The position numbers and the translations under genes were made by a program. From the NCBI RefSeq assembly GCF_012926525.1, contig NZ_JABBNI010000008.1, positions 84,882-148,881 on the forward strand: 64,000 bases of DNA, given 5' to 3'. The notes under the pieces were generated by a model. The model had not been told where the DNA came from. It saw only the letters and a program-made list of their open reading frames with translations, and did no database searches. The stretch is from Clostridium muellerianum (lineage in GTDB: Bacteria > Bacillota > Clostridia > Clostridiales > Clostridiaceae). Positions 8,882 to 18,453 of the stretch are shown here, piece by piece; position 1 is the first letter of the stretch; every line of letters begins with the position of its first letter.

Positions 8882-10609
8882 ATGATAAAAAGAAAAACCA
8901 TAGCATTTGCATTATCATCAATAATGATATTATCAATGGCAAAACATGTCTTAGCAGACAATATTAGTGAGTTAAACAATATATCAGATAATTCTTTAGT
9001 TATCGGTAAAAATTTATTTCAATTAGATAATATGGATAATTCTAATTACAATTTAAATACTTTTATAAAAGCTTCAAAAACCGTAGATGATAAAAATGGG
9101 GTTTACTACAAGTATAATGGAAAATGGTATACTGGAAATGATATCGAAAGTTTTACTAACTTAAAAAATGGTACTCCATTAGATACTATTCCTAATGATA
9201 TTTTGCAGGTAAATGGTGAAGATGTAGAAAACTATAAAAATCATGATTCTGCTTTTGATTGGTATCAAGATGGTGATTACAGTCATGATGAAGATGGAGA
9301 TAATGAATCAATAGAACAATTTGTTGTAGTTTTTAATAAAAACATTAATCCTAATAAGGGAACTTTAAAAATTATAGTCCCAGATAATGAAAAAAAAGAT
9401 CCTTATGGAATTGACAAGCTTGGAGAAATTAATATAAATTTAGATGGTAAAAGTAAGCCTGAAATGTTGCAAAATGTAGAAGGGGGAAGTCCTGTAACTT
9501 GTTATGTTATAAAAAATAAAGAGAATACAGACAGATTAGTTCTTGAGTTAACAGAAGATTGGACAAGAATTCTTAATACAGAGAAAACTGGTTTAAATTA
9601 TTATGATAATAAAATTAAAGGCTTAAGGCTTGTGGCAGAAGGATTAGAAGACCAAAATGGAAATAAGATAATAGACAATAAAGGATCAGATAAATTAACT
9701 GCAAAACGAGATATACGTCTTGCTAAAGATAATGAAAAACCAAAGGTGGTGCATGAAAAAACCATATATACATATATTGGAGAAAATGGTCTTCAAAGTG
9801 CAGGAAATACAAGATTGGTATTTAATGAGCCAGTACAAATATTTACAGAGGATATGGTAAGTGCTTTAAAAAAGGCAAATACTAAATTACCTGCAGTAGT
9901 AGGATATAATCCTTTAACTCCAAGTCAGGAGCAGCTTAAGGATAATGAATATGGATTACCAGTGTTTTCAGCTGAATATTATAAAGTAGACGATAATGGA
10001 AAAAATGTGCTTGATAGTAGTGGAAAACCTATAACAATAAAAGGTAAATATGCACTAATGGGAGATATATTAGAATCAGGTGCAGAATCACATGAAAATG
10101 GAGAAAAAATTGCATTTCGATTAGATCAAATTCCATTTAAATATGACTTTGATTCTAATAATAAAGGAATTACCAGGTTTAGGGACATAGGTTCTTTTCT
10201 CATAAATCCAGTAACATCTTTGACAGAAGGAAAATGGAAATTAGTTGTTAAAAATTTTACAGATGAAGCAGGAAATACAATGGAAGACTTTATGTCTGAT
10301 TCTATAGAAGTCAAACCTTATTTTTCAGTAGAGAAATTAACTGAGGATGGTATAAAGGTTCATTTTACAGATCCTTTTGCAGGTAATAAAATTTTAGGAA
10401 ACAAGGTGATTATAGTAATTACTAAGGATAATAAAATTGTGGCTAGCACTTATCTTGAAAACCTACAGAATGGACAAACTGAGGCGGAAGGTAAATTCAA
10501 AGAGCCAATAAAAGATTTAAAAGGTACATATATTATAAATAATATTGAATATACAGTATCAGAAAAAGATTTAAATGTATCAGAAAATACAAAAGATAAG
10601 TTGAAGTAA
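8882..10609 (+). CDS. Secreted surface protein of unknown function
   Basis: The 575-residue protein has a signal peptide (about 1-25, ending VLA-DNI) and no other membrane segment. Several segments look like Ig-like or S-layer-type beta domains, for example VFNEPVQIF near residue 315 and WKLVVKNFTDEAGNTM near 455, a pattern seen in surface proteins with calcium-dependent Ig-like repeats. A short repeat-like motif YYKYNGKWYTG occurs near residue 78. I do not recognise a family with confidence. It follows the CWB2 gene with a GGAGGG site, so the two may form a secreted pair. Confidence 0.7.
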   Translation: MIKRKTIAFALSSIMILSMAKHVLADNISELNNISDNSLVIGKNLFQLDNMDNSNYNLNTFIKASKTVDDKNGVYYKYNGKWYTGNDIESFTNLKNGTPLDTIPNDILQVNGEDVENYKNHDSAFDWYQDGDYSHDEDGDNESIEQFVVVFNKNINPNKGTLKIIVPDNEKKDPYGIDKLGEININLDGKSKPEMLQNVEGGSPVTCYVIKNKENTDRLVLELTEDWTRILNTEKTGLNYYDNKIKGLRLVAEGLEDQNGNKIIDNKGSDKLTAKRDIRLAKDNEKPKVVHEKTIYTYIGENGLQSAGNTRLVFNEPVQIFTEDMVSALKKANTKLPAVVGYNPLTPSQEQLKDNEYGLPVFSAEYYKVDDNGKNVLDSSGKPITIKGKYALMGDILESGAESHENGEKIAFRLDQIPFKYDFDSNNKGITRFRDIGSFLINPVTSLTEGKWKLVVKNFTDEAGNTMEDFMSDSIEVKPYFSVEKLTEDGIKVHFTDPFAGNKILGNKVIIVITKDNKIVASTYLENLQNGQTEAEGKFKEPIKDLKGTYIINNIEYTVSEKDLNVSENTKDKLK

Positions 10610-10655
10610 TTGAAAAGTAAAAAATCTTTTATACAAATATTAATCATTTTAGGAT

Positions 10656-10754
10656 GAGCTGTTACAGATGTTGTAACAACTCGTATTATAGGAAAAAATA
10701 AAATATAATATAATTAGGGCTGTCACCTTACTGGCAGTCCTAATTATATTTTAG
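10656..10754. terminator. Terminator between convergent transcription units
   Basis: A main stem pairs 10709-10724 with 10733-10748 (16 bp with G-T wobbles, 8-nt loop) and is followed by TTTTA. A smaller hairpin precedes it (10656-10666 with 10672-10682). It separates the surface-protein pair from the minus-strand feoB and may serve both. Confidence 0.8.
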
Positions 10755-10863
10755 GAAAAAATTATTTTTATACGTAGTAATTTAATCCTTTTTAGGTAGT
10801 AAAATAAGACTAATATATATAGATGAATTATTCTAAAATTTATTTGATACTTAAAATTTTAAA

Positions 10864-13014
10864 TTATAATAAGCCTATTAACCTTACAGTAGTTGCAACT
10901 ATAAAACAAATGGTAATTCCAGTAATAGTTGGTACAATAAAAGAAATAAATGTCCATTTCCAGCTTTGAGTTTCTTTTTTTATAGTTAGACAAGTGGTAG
11001 CACAAGGCCAGTGCATTAATGAAAACAGCATAACACATATAGCAGTTAAGGAGGTCCAACCGTTTGTAATAAGTAGATTTCTTAATTGATCTAAGCTGTC
11101 AAGTTCAAGCATACTTCCAGTAGACATATAGCTCATAATTATTATAGGAACAACTATTTCATTTGCAGGGAAACCTAAAATAAATGCCATTAAAATATAA
11201 CCATCTAATCCAATAAGTTTTGCAAATGGGTTTAAAAAATTAGCACAATAAGCTAAAATGCTTGTATTGCCTATTTGAGTATTGGCCATTATCCAAATAA
11301 CTAATCCTGCTGGTGCTGCTATTACAACAGCACGACCAAGTACAAATAGAGTTCTATCAAATATTGATCTAATTATAATTTTTCCTATTTGAGGTTTTCT
11401 ATATGGTGGCAATTCTAAAGTGAAATTAGAAGGAATACCTTTTAATATGGTTTTTGATAAAAGTCTAGATATTATTAATGTCATTATAACTCCTAGAATA
11501 ATAACTCCAGTGAGAATTAGTGTAGATATTACCGATTGAAAGGGACTTACAACAACTCCAGTAAAAAACATAGTGATAATTGCTATTAGAGTAGGAAATC
11601 TTCCGTTACAAGGTACAAAATTATTAGTTATAATAGCAATAAGTCTTTCTCTTGGAGAATCTATTATTCTGCATCCTATTATGCCAGCTGCATTACAACC
11701 AAAGCCCATACACATTGTTAATGCTTGCTTTCCGCAGGTACATGCTTTTTTAAAATAGTTATCAAGATTAAAGGCTATTCGAGGCAAGTATCCTAAGTCC
11801 TCCAGTAATGTAAAAATAGGAAAAAATATAGCCATAGGAGGAAGCATAACAGATACTACCCAGGCAAGAGTTCTATACATGCCCATAACTAGAAGTCCAT
11901 GTACCCAAGGAGGAGTACCTAACCAAGCAAAAAAATCTGTTAGTTTGTCTTGTATCCAAAATAGACCAGTAGCGATTAGGTCAGAAGGAATGTTAGCTCC
12001 AGTAATGGTAATCCAGAAAACTATACTTAGAAGAAGAATCATAGTTGGAATTCCAAATTTTTTTGAAGTAAGGTATTTATCTATTTTTCTATCAATATGA
12101 TTATAGTTACTATTTTTTAAGGAAACAACTTTAGTACTAATTGTCTCTGAAGTTTTTACAAGCTTACAAACAATTTTGTCACGAAAAGTATCAGAATTAA
12201 TATCATGTTCATTTAAAAAGGTTCTTGTTTTATAAACCTGTTTCATAAGTTCATAATTTTCAGTTAGATTAAAATTTAGGTATTTATTAATGGAGGATAA
12301 TAAGGTTTTATCTCCATCTATGAGCTTTAGTGCTACCCATCTAGGATTAAGTGAATTCTTAATTACTAAGTCAACTAAATTTTTAACCTGTGATATGGAA
12401 TTTTCTATTACTTCATCATATACAATGTTAATGGTGTTAGTAGTAATGTTATTAAATGCAACATCAAAAACTGCATTCATTAATTGAGTTAAATCTTTTT
12501 CTTTAGTAGCACTTGTTCCTATTACAGGAACTCCAAGACATTTAGATAATTCTTTTAAATTTATAGTTATTCCTTTTCTTTCTGCTTCATCCATTAAATT
12601 AACGCATACTACTACCTTTGAAGTTATTTCTAATGTTTGCAGAACAAGATTTAAATTTCTTTCTAAACATGTAGCATCTACTACAATTACTACTGTATCT
12701 GGATTTCCAAAGCAAATAAAATTTCTAGCAACTTCTTCTTCAATGGAATTTGACATTAAAGAGTAAGTTCCAGGTATGTCTACTAAAATAAAATTGGTGT
12801 TTTTATACAAGTAGTTTCCATGAGCATTTGTTACAGTTTTACCAGGCCAATTACCTGTATGCTGATTTAAACCTGTTAGATTATTAAAAACAGTACTTTT
12901 TCCTACATTAGGATTTCCAGCCAGTGCTATTATTTTATCATCTGGTGAGTTTTTAGTGATTTTGAGCTCATTCTCCAAAATTTTTATTCCAGTTGAAGTG
13001 CTGGTTAAACACAT
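10864..13014 (-). CDS. feoB: Second FeoB-type transporter (divergent class)
   Basis: The 716-residue protein has a G domain with P-loop GNPNVGKST (about residues 32-40), DIPG and NLMD, after a 25-residue extension absent from the first FeoB. The Gate region reads GFGCNAAGIIGCRIIDSPRER...PCNGRFP instead of SGCGVPG...PCSAKLP, so it belongs to another FeoB class. Clostridia often carry several FeoB paralogues; import of Fe(II) or Mn(II) is plausible but not shown. Residues near the C-terminus keep HWPCATT. AGGAGG precedes the ATG. It forms an operon with the FeoA gene upstream. No Fur box was found in front of this pair. Confidence 0.88.
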   Translation of the reverse strand: MCLTSTSTGIKILENELKITKNSPDDKIIALAGNPNVGKSTVFNNLTGLNQHTGNWPGKTVTNAHGNYLYKNTNFILVDIPGTYSLMSNSIEEEVARNFICFGNPDTVVIVVDATCLERNLNLVLQTLEITSKVVVCVNLMDEAERKGITINLKELSKCLGVPVIGTSATKEKDLTQLMNAVFDVAFNNITTNTINIVYDEVIENSISQVKNLVDLVIKNSLNPRWVALKLIDGDKTLLSSINKYLNFNLTENYELMKQVYKTRTFLNEHDINSDTFRDKIVCKLVKTSETISTKVVSLKNSNYNHIDRKIDKYLTSKKFGIPTMILLLSIVFWITITGANIPSDLIATGLFWIQDKLTDFFAWLGTPPWVHGLLVMGMYRTLAWVVSVMLPPMAIFFPIFTLLEDLGYLPRIAFNLDNYFKKACTCGKQALTMCMGFGCNAAGIIGCRIIDSPRERLIAIITNNFVPCNGRFPTLIAIITMFFTGVVVSPFQSVISTLILTGVIILGVIMTLIISRLLSKTILKGIPSNFTLELPPYRKPQIGKIIIRSIFDRTLFVLGRAVVIAAPAGLVIWIMANTQIGNTSILAYCANFLNPFAKLIGLDGYILMAFILGFPANEIVVPIIIMSYMSTGSMLELDSLDQLRNLLITNGWTSLTAICVMLFSLMHWPCATTCLTIKKETQSWKWTFISFIVPTITGITICFIVATTVRLIGLL

Positions 13015-13068
13015 TAATATTTCCTCCTTAAAAAGTGTTAAATTTATATATTATTTATAAATATAAAC

Positions 13069-13308
13069 TTAAAGAGTTTCTACTAATATCATAGAGGCTA
13101 CTTCAGTGCGTAGAGCAATTACTGCTCCTCTGATAAGATAAGCAATAGGATCACCAGATGGACTCTTTTGTAAAGATTGTATAACAGTATCATCGATTAA
13201 ACCTAAGTCCAATAATCTTCTTCTTATTAAACCATCAGAAGTAAGTTTCTTTACTATACATTTTTCACCAAGTGGTAATAGATTTAATGGAATATAATAA
13301 TTATTCAT
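13069..13308 (-). CDS. feoA: FeoA family protein (partner of second FeoB)
   Basis: This is a 79-residue SH3-like FeoA with LIRRRLLDLGLIDDT and SPSGDPIAYLIRGAVIALR. The start at ATG 13308 is chosen because GGAGG lies ten bases upstream; a longer frame from 13329 would contain that site. It precedes the second FeoB by 54 bp in the same direction. Confidence 0.85.
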   Translation of the reverse strand: MNNYYIPLNLLPLGEKCIVKKLTSDGLIRRRLLDLGLIDDTVIQSLQKSPSGDPIAYLIRGAVIALRTEVASMILVETL

Positions 13309-13441
13309 ATAAAAATAACCTCCATACATAATAAAATAAATTACTTTAAGGAAAAAAACTTTCCCTACACTAAAATATGATAGATATTTTTAAAGTGTTA
13401 CTAAACATATAGTTTTTTATTAAAATATTAGTTATTAAATG

Positions 13442-14353
13442 CTACAAAAAAAATTTAATTACTAAGGGTATAGTAATTACAGATAAAAGAGATGAAAATG
13501 ATACTATAAAAGCAGAATAATCTTTATTTTTGTTGAAGTTTTCTGCAAAAATTGTGGTTAATGCACCTGCAGGCATAGCTTGCATTAATATAAAGGTTTT
13601 TAAAACCATAGAATTTTCTTTAAATAAAAGGGATATCCAATATAATATTAATGGTAAGAGTATGAGTTTTATCATTGAACCATAATACATACTCTTGTCC
13701 TTAATAATCTTTTTAAGTTCACTTCTAGATAATAAACTACCTATTATAAGCATAGATATTGGCGTTGTAAGTCCTCCAACCATTTTTGTAGTGCTCAACA
13801 GTATAGGAGGTATTTTTATTGAAAATATCATAATTAAAAGTCCTATTACTGAAGAAACTACTCCAGGATTTTTAAGTGACTCTTTTAAGCCTTTAAGATC
13901 ACTTTTATTATTAAATAACATTACTCCGTAGGTCCATACAAAAATATTAAATATCATATTAAAAATGGCAGCATATACTACTCCTTCATTTCCAAAAACG
14001 CTTTGAGCTACAGGAAATCCCATAAAGCCACAATTTGAAAAGACCATTGCAAACTCAAGAACATTTCTTTTGCTTTTATCAACTTTTATAAGCAAGGGTT
14101 TTACTAACAGTGGAGTTAGTATAAATATTGCAAAGCTATAGATAAAAGCCTTTACAACATTGTTTGCAACATCAGGTCCATAGGATATACTGAAGGAGGA
14201 AATAACCAAAAATGGAGTTGTTATTTCTATTAATAGCTTGGATAAACCATTTGAAAAATTTTCATCTATAATATTTTTCTTTCCACCATAGAAACCTACC
14301 AGGGCAACTAAAAATAAAGATATTATTTGAGTTATTACTGTGTTTACTTCCAT
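13442..14353 (-). CDS. AEC (auxin efflux carrier) family transporter
   Basis: The 303-residue, roughly ten-helix membrane protein follows the AEC pattern: an N-terminal inverted repeat with ITTPFLVISSF, the motif FSNCGFMGFPV around residue 107, and QAMPAGALT...FAENF near 255. Bacterial AEC proteins include malate and other organic-acid or amino-acid carriers; the substrate is unknown here. It has its own promoter overlapping a palindrome upstream and is flanked by unrelated genes. Confidence 0.85.
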   Translation of the reverse strand: MEVNTVITQIISLFLVALVGFYGGKKNIIDENFSNGLSKLLIEITTPFLVISSFSISYGPDVANNVVKAFIYSFAIFILTPLLVKPLLIKVDKSKRNVLEFAMVFSNCGFMGFPVAQSVFGNEGVVYAAIFNMIFNIFVWTYGVMLFNNKSDLKGLKESLKNPGVVSSVIGLLIMIFSIKIPPILLSTTKMVGGLTTPISMLIIGSLLSRSELKKIIKDKSMYYGSMIKLILLPLILYWISLLFKENSMVLKTFILMQAMPAGALTTIFAENFNKNKDYSAFIVSFSSLLSVITIPLVIKFFL

Positions 14354-14398
14354 AAATTAACCTTCTAACTTTTTTTTATAATTCATATTGACATATTA

Positions 14399-14457
14399 TA
14401 TATGATAGAATCTTGTACAAATAATTCTATCATATATAAATAAGATATAGATTGTCA
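14399..14457 (-). promoter_or_regulatory. Promoter with palindrome, AEC gene
   Basis: On the minus strand, TTGACA (14457-14452) is followed after about 18 bp by TATGAT, which falls inside a perfect 13-bp inverted repeat (14399-14411 with 14424-14436, 12-nt spacer). The repeat could be an operator for the AEC gene or, less likely because it lacks a T-run, the terminator of the permease gene ending at 14500. Confidence 0.5.
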
Positions 14458-14499
14458 AATACTAAATTTAAAGATAGAAAGGTTTTAAATGGTTAATTA

Positions 14500-16461
14500 C
14501 TACTGCCAGCTATTTATTTGTTTTACATACATTGATCTTGAAAAGAAAAAGTAAATTGTTTGTAGTAGAAAATAAATTCCTACTATAATCATTAAATAAA
14601 GGCTAAGGCTTGTTTGTAATATATTGCTTAAAGCCTTTATTGCAAAACTAGTATGAATAAAGGATACTGCAAAAGGGAGAAAGAACATTATAAAGCACTG
14701 AGTACTTACTATTTTCTTTATTTCGTCTATAGACATTCCCATTTTTTTAAGAGCTGTAAATTCATGTTTATCATTTTGAATTTGATTAAATAATTTAAAG
14801 TATATTATGCTGCAGGTTGCTATGAAGAATAATACTGAAATAAATGTTCCTATGAAGAAAAATGTGGACATGACTTCCATCATTTTAGAAAAGCTTAATA
14901 CTCTTTCAGAAAAACTACTTTCCATTTCCTTTGAAATTTCGCTTTTTATCTTTGATACTGAGTTTACTGCTTTAAATCCATTTTTTATAGTATAACCATA
15001 ATAAACTTGAAGACTATCATCCTTAATATCAGCTTTAAGTTTATTAAAGTCATCATCACTTATTACTGCAGTATTGGAGTTCTTGTTATCCTGATTAATT
15101 ATTCCACCATTTATTTCATTTTTAAGCTTTAAGTTTATGGAAGTGCTTTGAGTATTTAATTTTAAATAACTTTTATCAGCAAATAATTCTGTATCTTTAG
15201 TTGCAATGACATTATGATAGTGAATAATTACTTCACCACTATTTAATTTAATGGAGTGTTTCTTTTGTTCATTTGCTAAAGTATTATAATCAGTATTGGA
15301 CATAATATAGAAATCTTTTCTATTGATGAGTTCTTCAAAATTTGAGTGCTTATTTGAAGATAAATCATTATTAGTTGCTTTTATAAGTATAACTTTATTT
15401 TTGTATTCTATTTCATTTCCATAGGATTTAAAAACTTTTTCTACTTCTTTAGGGGATATTACATTGTGTGCATTTAATCCATTTTCAATAAAACTTATGT
15501 CCTGTGGGTAGTCTATTATAGTTTGTTTTTGTACAGTTTTTTGAAATGAATATACACTTGCAGAAGCTGTTAAAGTTACAGCTGAAAGTATTGAAACAGC
15601 AAATAGTATTTTGGTATTGTCACTAAGTTTATATATTATTTGAGATAAAGTTATCATATTGATGCCTTTATAAAAAATTTTATTATTATTTTTAAGTTTA
15701 CTTGTAACATATATACTGAATTGAGAGTATAGCATATATGTGCCGGTTACTACTACAATTAAAATAGGGAACATAGTGAGTACAATAGCTTGACCTGAAA
15801 AAACTGCTAAAATATATCCAAAGCCAATTAATATTGTAGATAAAATTGCTTTTTTACTAGAAAATTTAGGTACTGGCTTTGCAACCCTTGAGCCTTTTAA
15901 AAGCTCTATTATATTATTGCTTTTTATCTTATAACTTGATCTAAAACAAGTTACTTGAAACAATATTAAAAAACACACTGAGGTTAATAGTACAGCTTTA
16001 ATTGATATAGTAAGTGGAATTTCAGCATTTAAAATCAAAATAGCTGAAATTGACATAAAAAATAGCTTAGAAAAAAGAGTACCAAGTATAATTCCTGTGC
16101 TTATAGAGAATAAAGAAACAATGAAGTTTTCAAACATAACATAGTTTCTTACTTGGCTTTTTGTCAGTCCAAACATCGATAAAAGTCCAAATTCTTTTTC
16201 TCTGGATTTTAAAAAACTTGATATGGAATAGTTAGTAAATACAACTGTGAATATGAGTATTACAAACTCACAAAGATAAACTATTTCTATCATAATTGCT
16301 CCAGCTTGGCCCATGTTTTTTAAACTGGAAGCTTTAGGACTTAAAAGAAAATTTGCAAATATGAAAAATACCATAACTACAAAGGTATTACTTAAATAGT
16401 ACATTATAAATTTATTTAAATTTCCTTTTATATTTTTAACAGCAATGTTATGCAATGTCAT
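14500..16461 (-). CDS. BceB/FtsX-type ABC transporter permease
   Basis: The 653-residue permease has an FtsX-like core: an N-terminal helix, a three-helix block (about residues 50-180), a further helix pair, and a large extracytoplasmic region of roughly 200 residues (about 310-520) before the last three helices. This is the topology of BceB-type permeases that sense and remove antimicrobial peptides such as bacitracin. Its start overlaps the end of the ATPase gene by 14 bp. It works with the ATPase and the adjacent two-component system. Confidence 0.88.
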   Translation of the reverse strand: MTLHNIAVKNIKGNLNKFIMYYLSNTFVVMVFFIFANFLLSPKASSLKNMGQAGAIMIEIVYLCEFVILIFTVVFTNYSISSFLKSREKEFGLLSMFGLTKSQVRNYVMFENFIVSLFSISTGIILGTLFSKLFFMSISAILILNAEIPLTISIKAVLLTSVCFLILFQVTCFRSSYKIKSNNIIELLKGSRVAKPVPKFSSKKAILSTILIGFGYILAVFSGQAIVLTMFPILIVVVTGTYMLYSQFSIYVTSKLKNNNKIFYKGINMITLSQIIYKLSDNTKILFAVSILSAVTLTASASVYSFQKTVQKQTIIDYPQDISFIENGLNAHNVISPKEVEKVFKSYGNEIEYKNKVILIKATNNDLSSNKHSNFEELINRKDFYIMSNTDYNTLANEQKKHSIKLNSGEVIIHYHNVIATKDTELFADKSYLKLNTQSTSINLKLKNEINGGIINQDNKNSNTAVISDDDFNKLKADIKDDSLQVYYGYTIKNGFKAVNSVSKIKSEISKEMESSFSERVLSFSKMMEVMSTFFFIGTFISVLFFIATCSIIYFKLFNQIQNDKHEFTALKKMGMSIDEIKKIVSTQCFIMFFLPFAVSFIHTSFAIKALSNILQTSLSLYLMIIVGIYFLLQTIYFFFSRSMYVKQINSWQ

Positions 16462-17215
16462 TGTAATGACCTCCTATTAAAGTAAGTGAATCCATGATTT
16501 CCTTAAAGAAAGCTTGGCGATTACCTCCTTTTACAATTTCCAAAAAGAATCTTCCATCCTTAATCATTATTATTCTTTTACAAAAGCTAGCTGCAAAAGG
16601 ATCATGAGTAACCATCATTATAGTTGCTTTTCTTTCATTATTTAAGTTAGTCAAAGACTCCATAACATCCTGAGAAGCTTTAGAATCAAGATTTCCAGTA
16701 GGTTCATCTGCAAGTATTATAGAGGGATTATGAATTAGTGCTCTAGCACAAGCGGCTCTTTGCTGCTGTCCACCTGAAGTTTCATAAGGTCTTTTATCTA
16801 AAATCTTTTTTATATTTAAAAGTGAAGCAATATCAGCTACCTTTTTTTCTATTTCATGAGTATTTGTTTTGTTGAGTACTAATGGAAGTATTATATTTTC
16901 CTTTATTGATAGGGAATCTAGTAAATTAAAATCTTGAAATATAAATCCAAGTTCTTTCCTCCTAAATAGTGCAGCTTTTTTTTCATCAAGTTTTTCTGGA
17001 TTAACTCCTTTTATGAAAAGTTCTCCTGAAGTTGGAGTATCTATTGTTGCAAGAATGTTTAAAAGAGTGCTCTTTCCACTTCCAGAAGGGCCCATAACTC
17101 CTACAAATTCTCCTTCATCGATGCTAATATTAAATTTATCAAGGGCTTTTACTTGTAGGTTTCCTTTTTTATCACCATAAATTTTACTTATATTTTCAGC
17201 TTTTAATACTGACAT
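16448..17215 (-). CDS. BceA-type ABC transporter ATPase
   Basis: The ATPase is 255 residues from ATG 17215 (GAAAGGAATG site just upstream). Walker A is GPSGSGKST, the Q-loop is FQDFNLLD, the signature is TSGGQQQR (T in the first position instead of L), and Walker B is IILADEPTGNLD, typical of the MacB/LolD/BceA class. A longer reading from 17269 has no ribosome binding site. It pairs with the FtsX-type permease downstream. Confidence 0.9.
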   Translation of the reverse strand: MSVLKAENISKIYGDKKGNLQVKALDKFNISIDEGEFVGVMGPSGSGKSTLLNILATIDTPTSGELFIKGVNPEKLDEKKAALFRRKELGFIFQDFNLLDSLSIKENIILPLVLNKTNTHEIEKKVADIASLLNIKKILDKRPYETSGGQQQRAACARALIHNPSIILADEPTGNLDSKASQDVMESLTNLNNERKATIMMVTHDPFAASFCKRIIMIKDGRFFLEIVKGGNRQAFFKEIMDSLTLIGGHYNDIA

Positions 17216-17310
17216 ATTATCATTCCTTTCATCTATTAATTTCATGACTGTTATCCATAATATTCTCATTCTTTTAGATGAGGAATATCTTGAATTTTAT
17301 GTATATATTA

Positions 17311-17346
17311 TAAAAAAATTAGAGAAATCAATGTATCGATTTCTCT
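17311..17346 (-). terminator. Terminator between kinase and ABC genes
   Basis: Read on the minus strand, a 9-bp stem (17346-17338 with 17329-17321) is followed by AATTTTTTT. A second 12-bp hairpin (17357-17368 with 17378-17389) overlaps the kinase stop codon. The ABC genes therefore probably have their own, regulator-controlled promoter in 17216-17310. Confidence 0.8.
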
Positions 17347-17381
17347 TTCAAATACAATTTTAATCTTACAATATTGAAAGA

Positions 17382-18434
17382 TTAAAATTTAAACAAGTTT
17401 TTACCCTTGAAAAATACAATAGAAAAGGTGGAACCTTTGCCTTCTTTTGATTCTAAAAGAATTTCATGACCAAGTTTATCACATATTTTCTTTGCAAGGT
17501 ACATTCCCATTCCTGTGGATTCATCACTTTTTCTTCCATTCTTACCTGTAAAGAAAGCATTAAATACTCTATTTAAATCTTCTTTTGGTATACCTATTCC
17601 TTCATCACTTATTGATAATATAATTTTTAAATTTTCATCTTTGATTTTAAAAGTAATATACTTGCTGTCCTGAATTTTCAGTTTTGAATATTTTATAGCA
17701 TTTATAACTATTTGATTTATTACGAAGTAAATCCATTTTTTATCTGTTTCTACTGTTATATCTGCATCAGCTGTAACTTTAGGGAATACATGGTTTCTTA
17801 TGAGAGACTTCTTATTGTCATTTAAAACATTTCTAACAATGGATATAATGTTTAAGCTTTCTACATTAAAATCAAAATTAAATTCATTAACTCTTGCATT
17901 ACAAAGCATCATATCAAGACCATGAGATAACTTTTCATTTTCTTCTAATATACTGTCAAATACAGCTCTATTATCTTCATTTATTTCATCTTGAAGTATG
18001 AGATTCATAACAGATACAGGAGTTTTCATTTGGTGTACCCACTTATTTATAAAATTTATGTATTCCTTGTGTGTTTCTTCATATTTTATAGTTCTTTCAC
18101 TACATATTTTATAAGTTTTAAGCAGAAGTTTTTTAAACATTTCATGCTCATTAGTGCTGCAACTTCCTATATTAAGTATATTATCTAGATCTTCCTTTGA
18201 ATTTAACATTATTTTAAGTTGATTATAAAAATCTCTATTTTTTAAATAATCATATATCAAAAATAATATGAAAAAGATTATTGAAATTAACCAAGCATAA
18301 AGTATGTTATTATTTATAAGTTCAATTTTGTTTATAATTAAAGTAAGATACAGTACAAGTATAACTGCAGCAGTGGATAAAAAATAAATCACTGCAAAAG
18401 GTATTTTATCTTTAAGAAAGTCTTTAAAATTCAT
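17382..18434 (-). CDS. BceS-like intramembrane-sensing histidine kinase
   Basis: The 350-residue kinase has two closely spaced N-terminal helices (about residues 12-58) with almost no extracellular loop, the hallmark of BceS-type kinases that sense through the partner ABC permease. The H-box is KWVHQMKTPVSVM (His near 133); the ATPase domain has the N-box INAIKYS, G1 DEGIGIP and G2 GMGMYLAK. It lies 19 bp after the response regulator. Confidence 0.9.
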   Translation of the reverse strand: MNFKDFLKDKIPFAVIYFLSTAAVILVLYLTLIINKIELINNNILYAWLISIIFFILFLIYDYLKNRDFYNQLKIMLNSKEDLDNILNIGSCSTNEHEMFKKLLLKTYKICSERTIKYEETHKEYINFINKWVHQMKTPVSVMNLILQDEINEDNRAVFDSILEENEKLSHGLDMMLCNARVNEFNFDFNVESLNIISIVRNVLNDNKKSLIRNHVFPKVTADADITVETDKKWIYFVINQIVINAIKYSKLKIQDSKYITFKIKDENLKIILSISDEGIGIPKEDLNRVFNAFFTGKNGRKSDESTGMGMYLAKKICDKLGHEILLESKEGKGSTFSIVFFKGKNLFKF

Positions 18435-18453
18435 TTATTTCACCTGCTTTGTT

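Noticed and set aside
14399..14436. Terminator for the FtsX-type permease gene
   Set aside because: No T-run on the minus strand and overlap with a good promoter for the AEC gene; kept as a possible operator instead.
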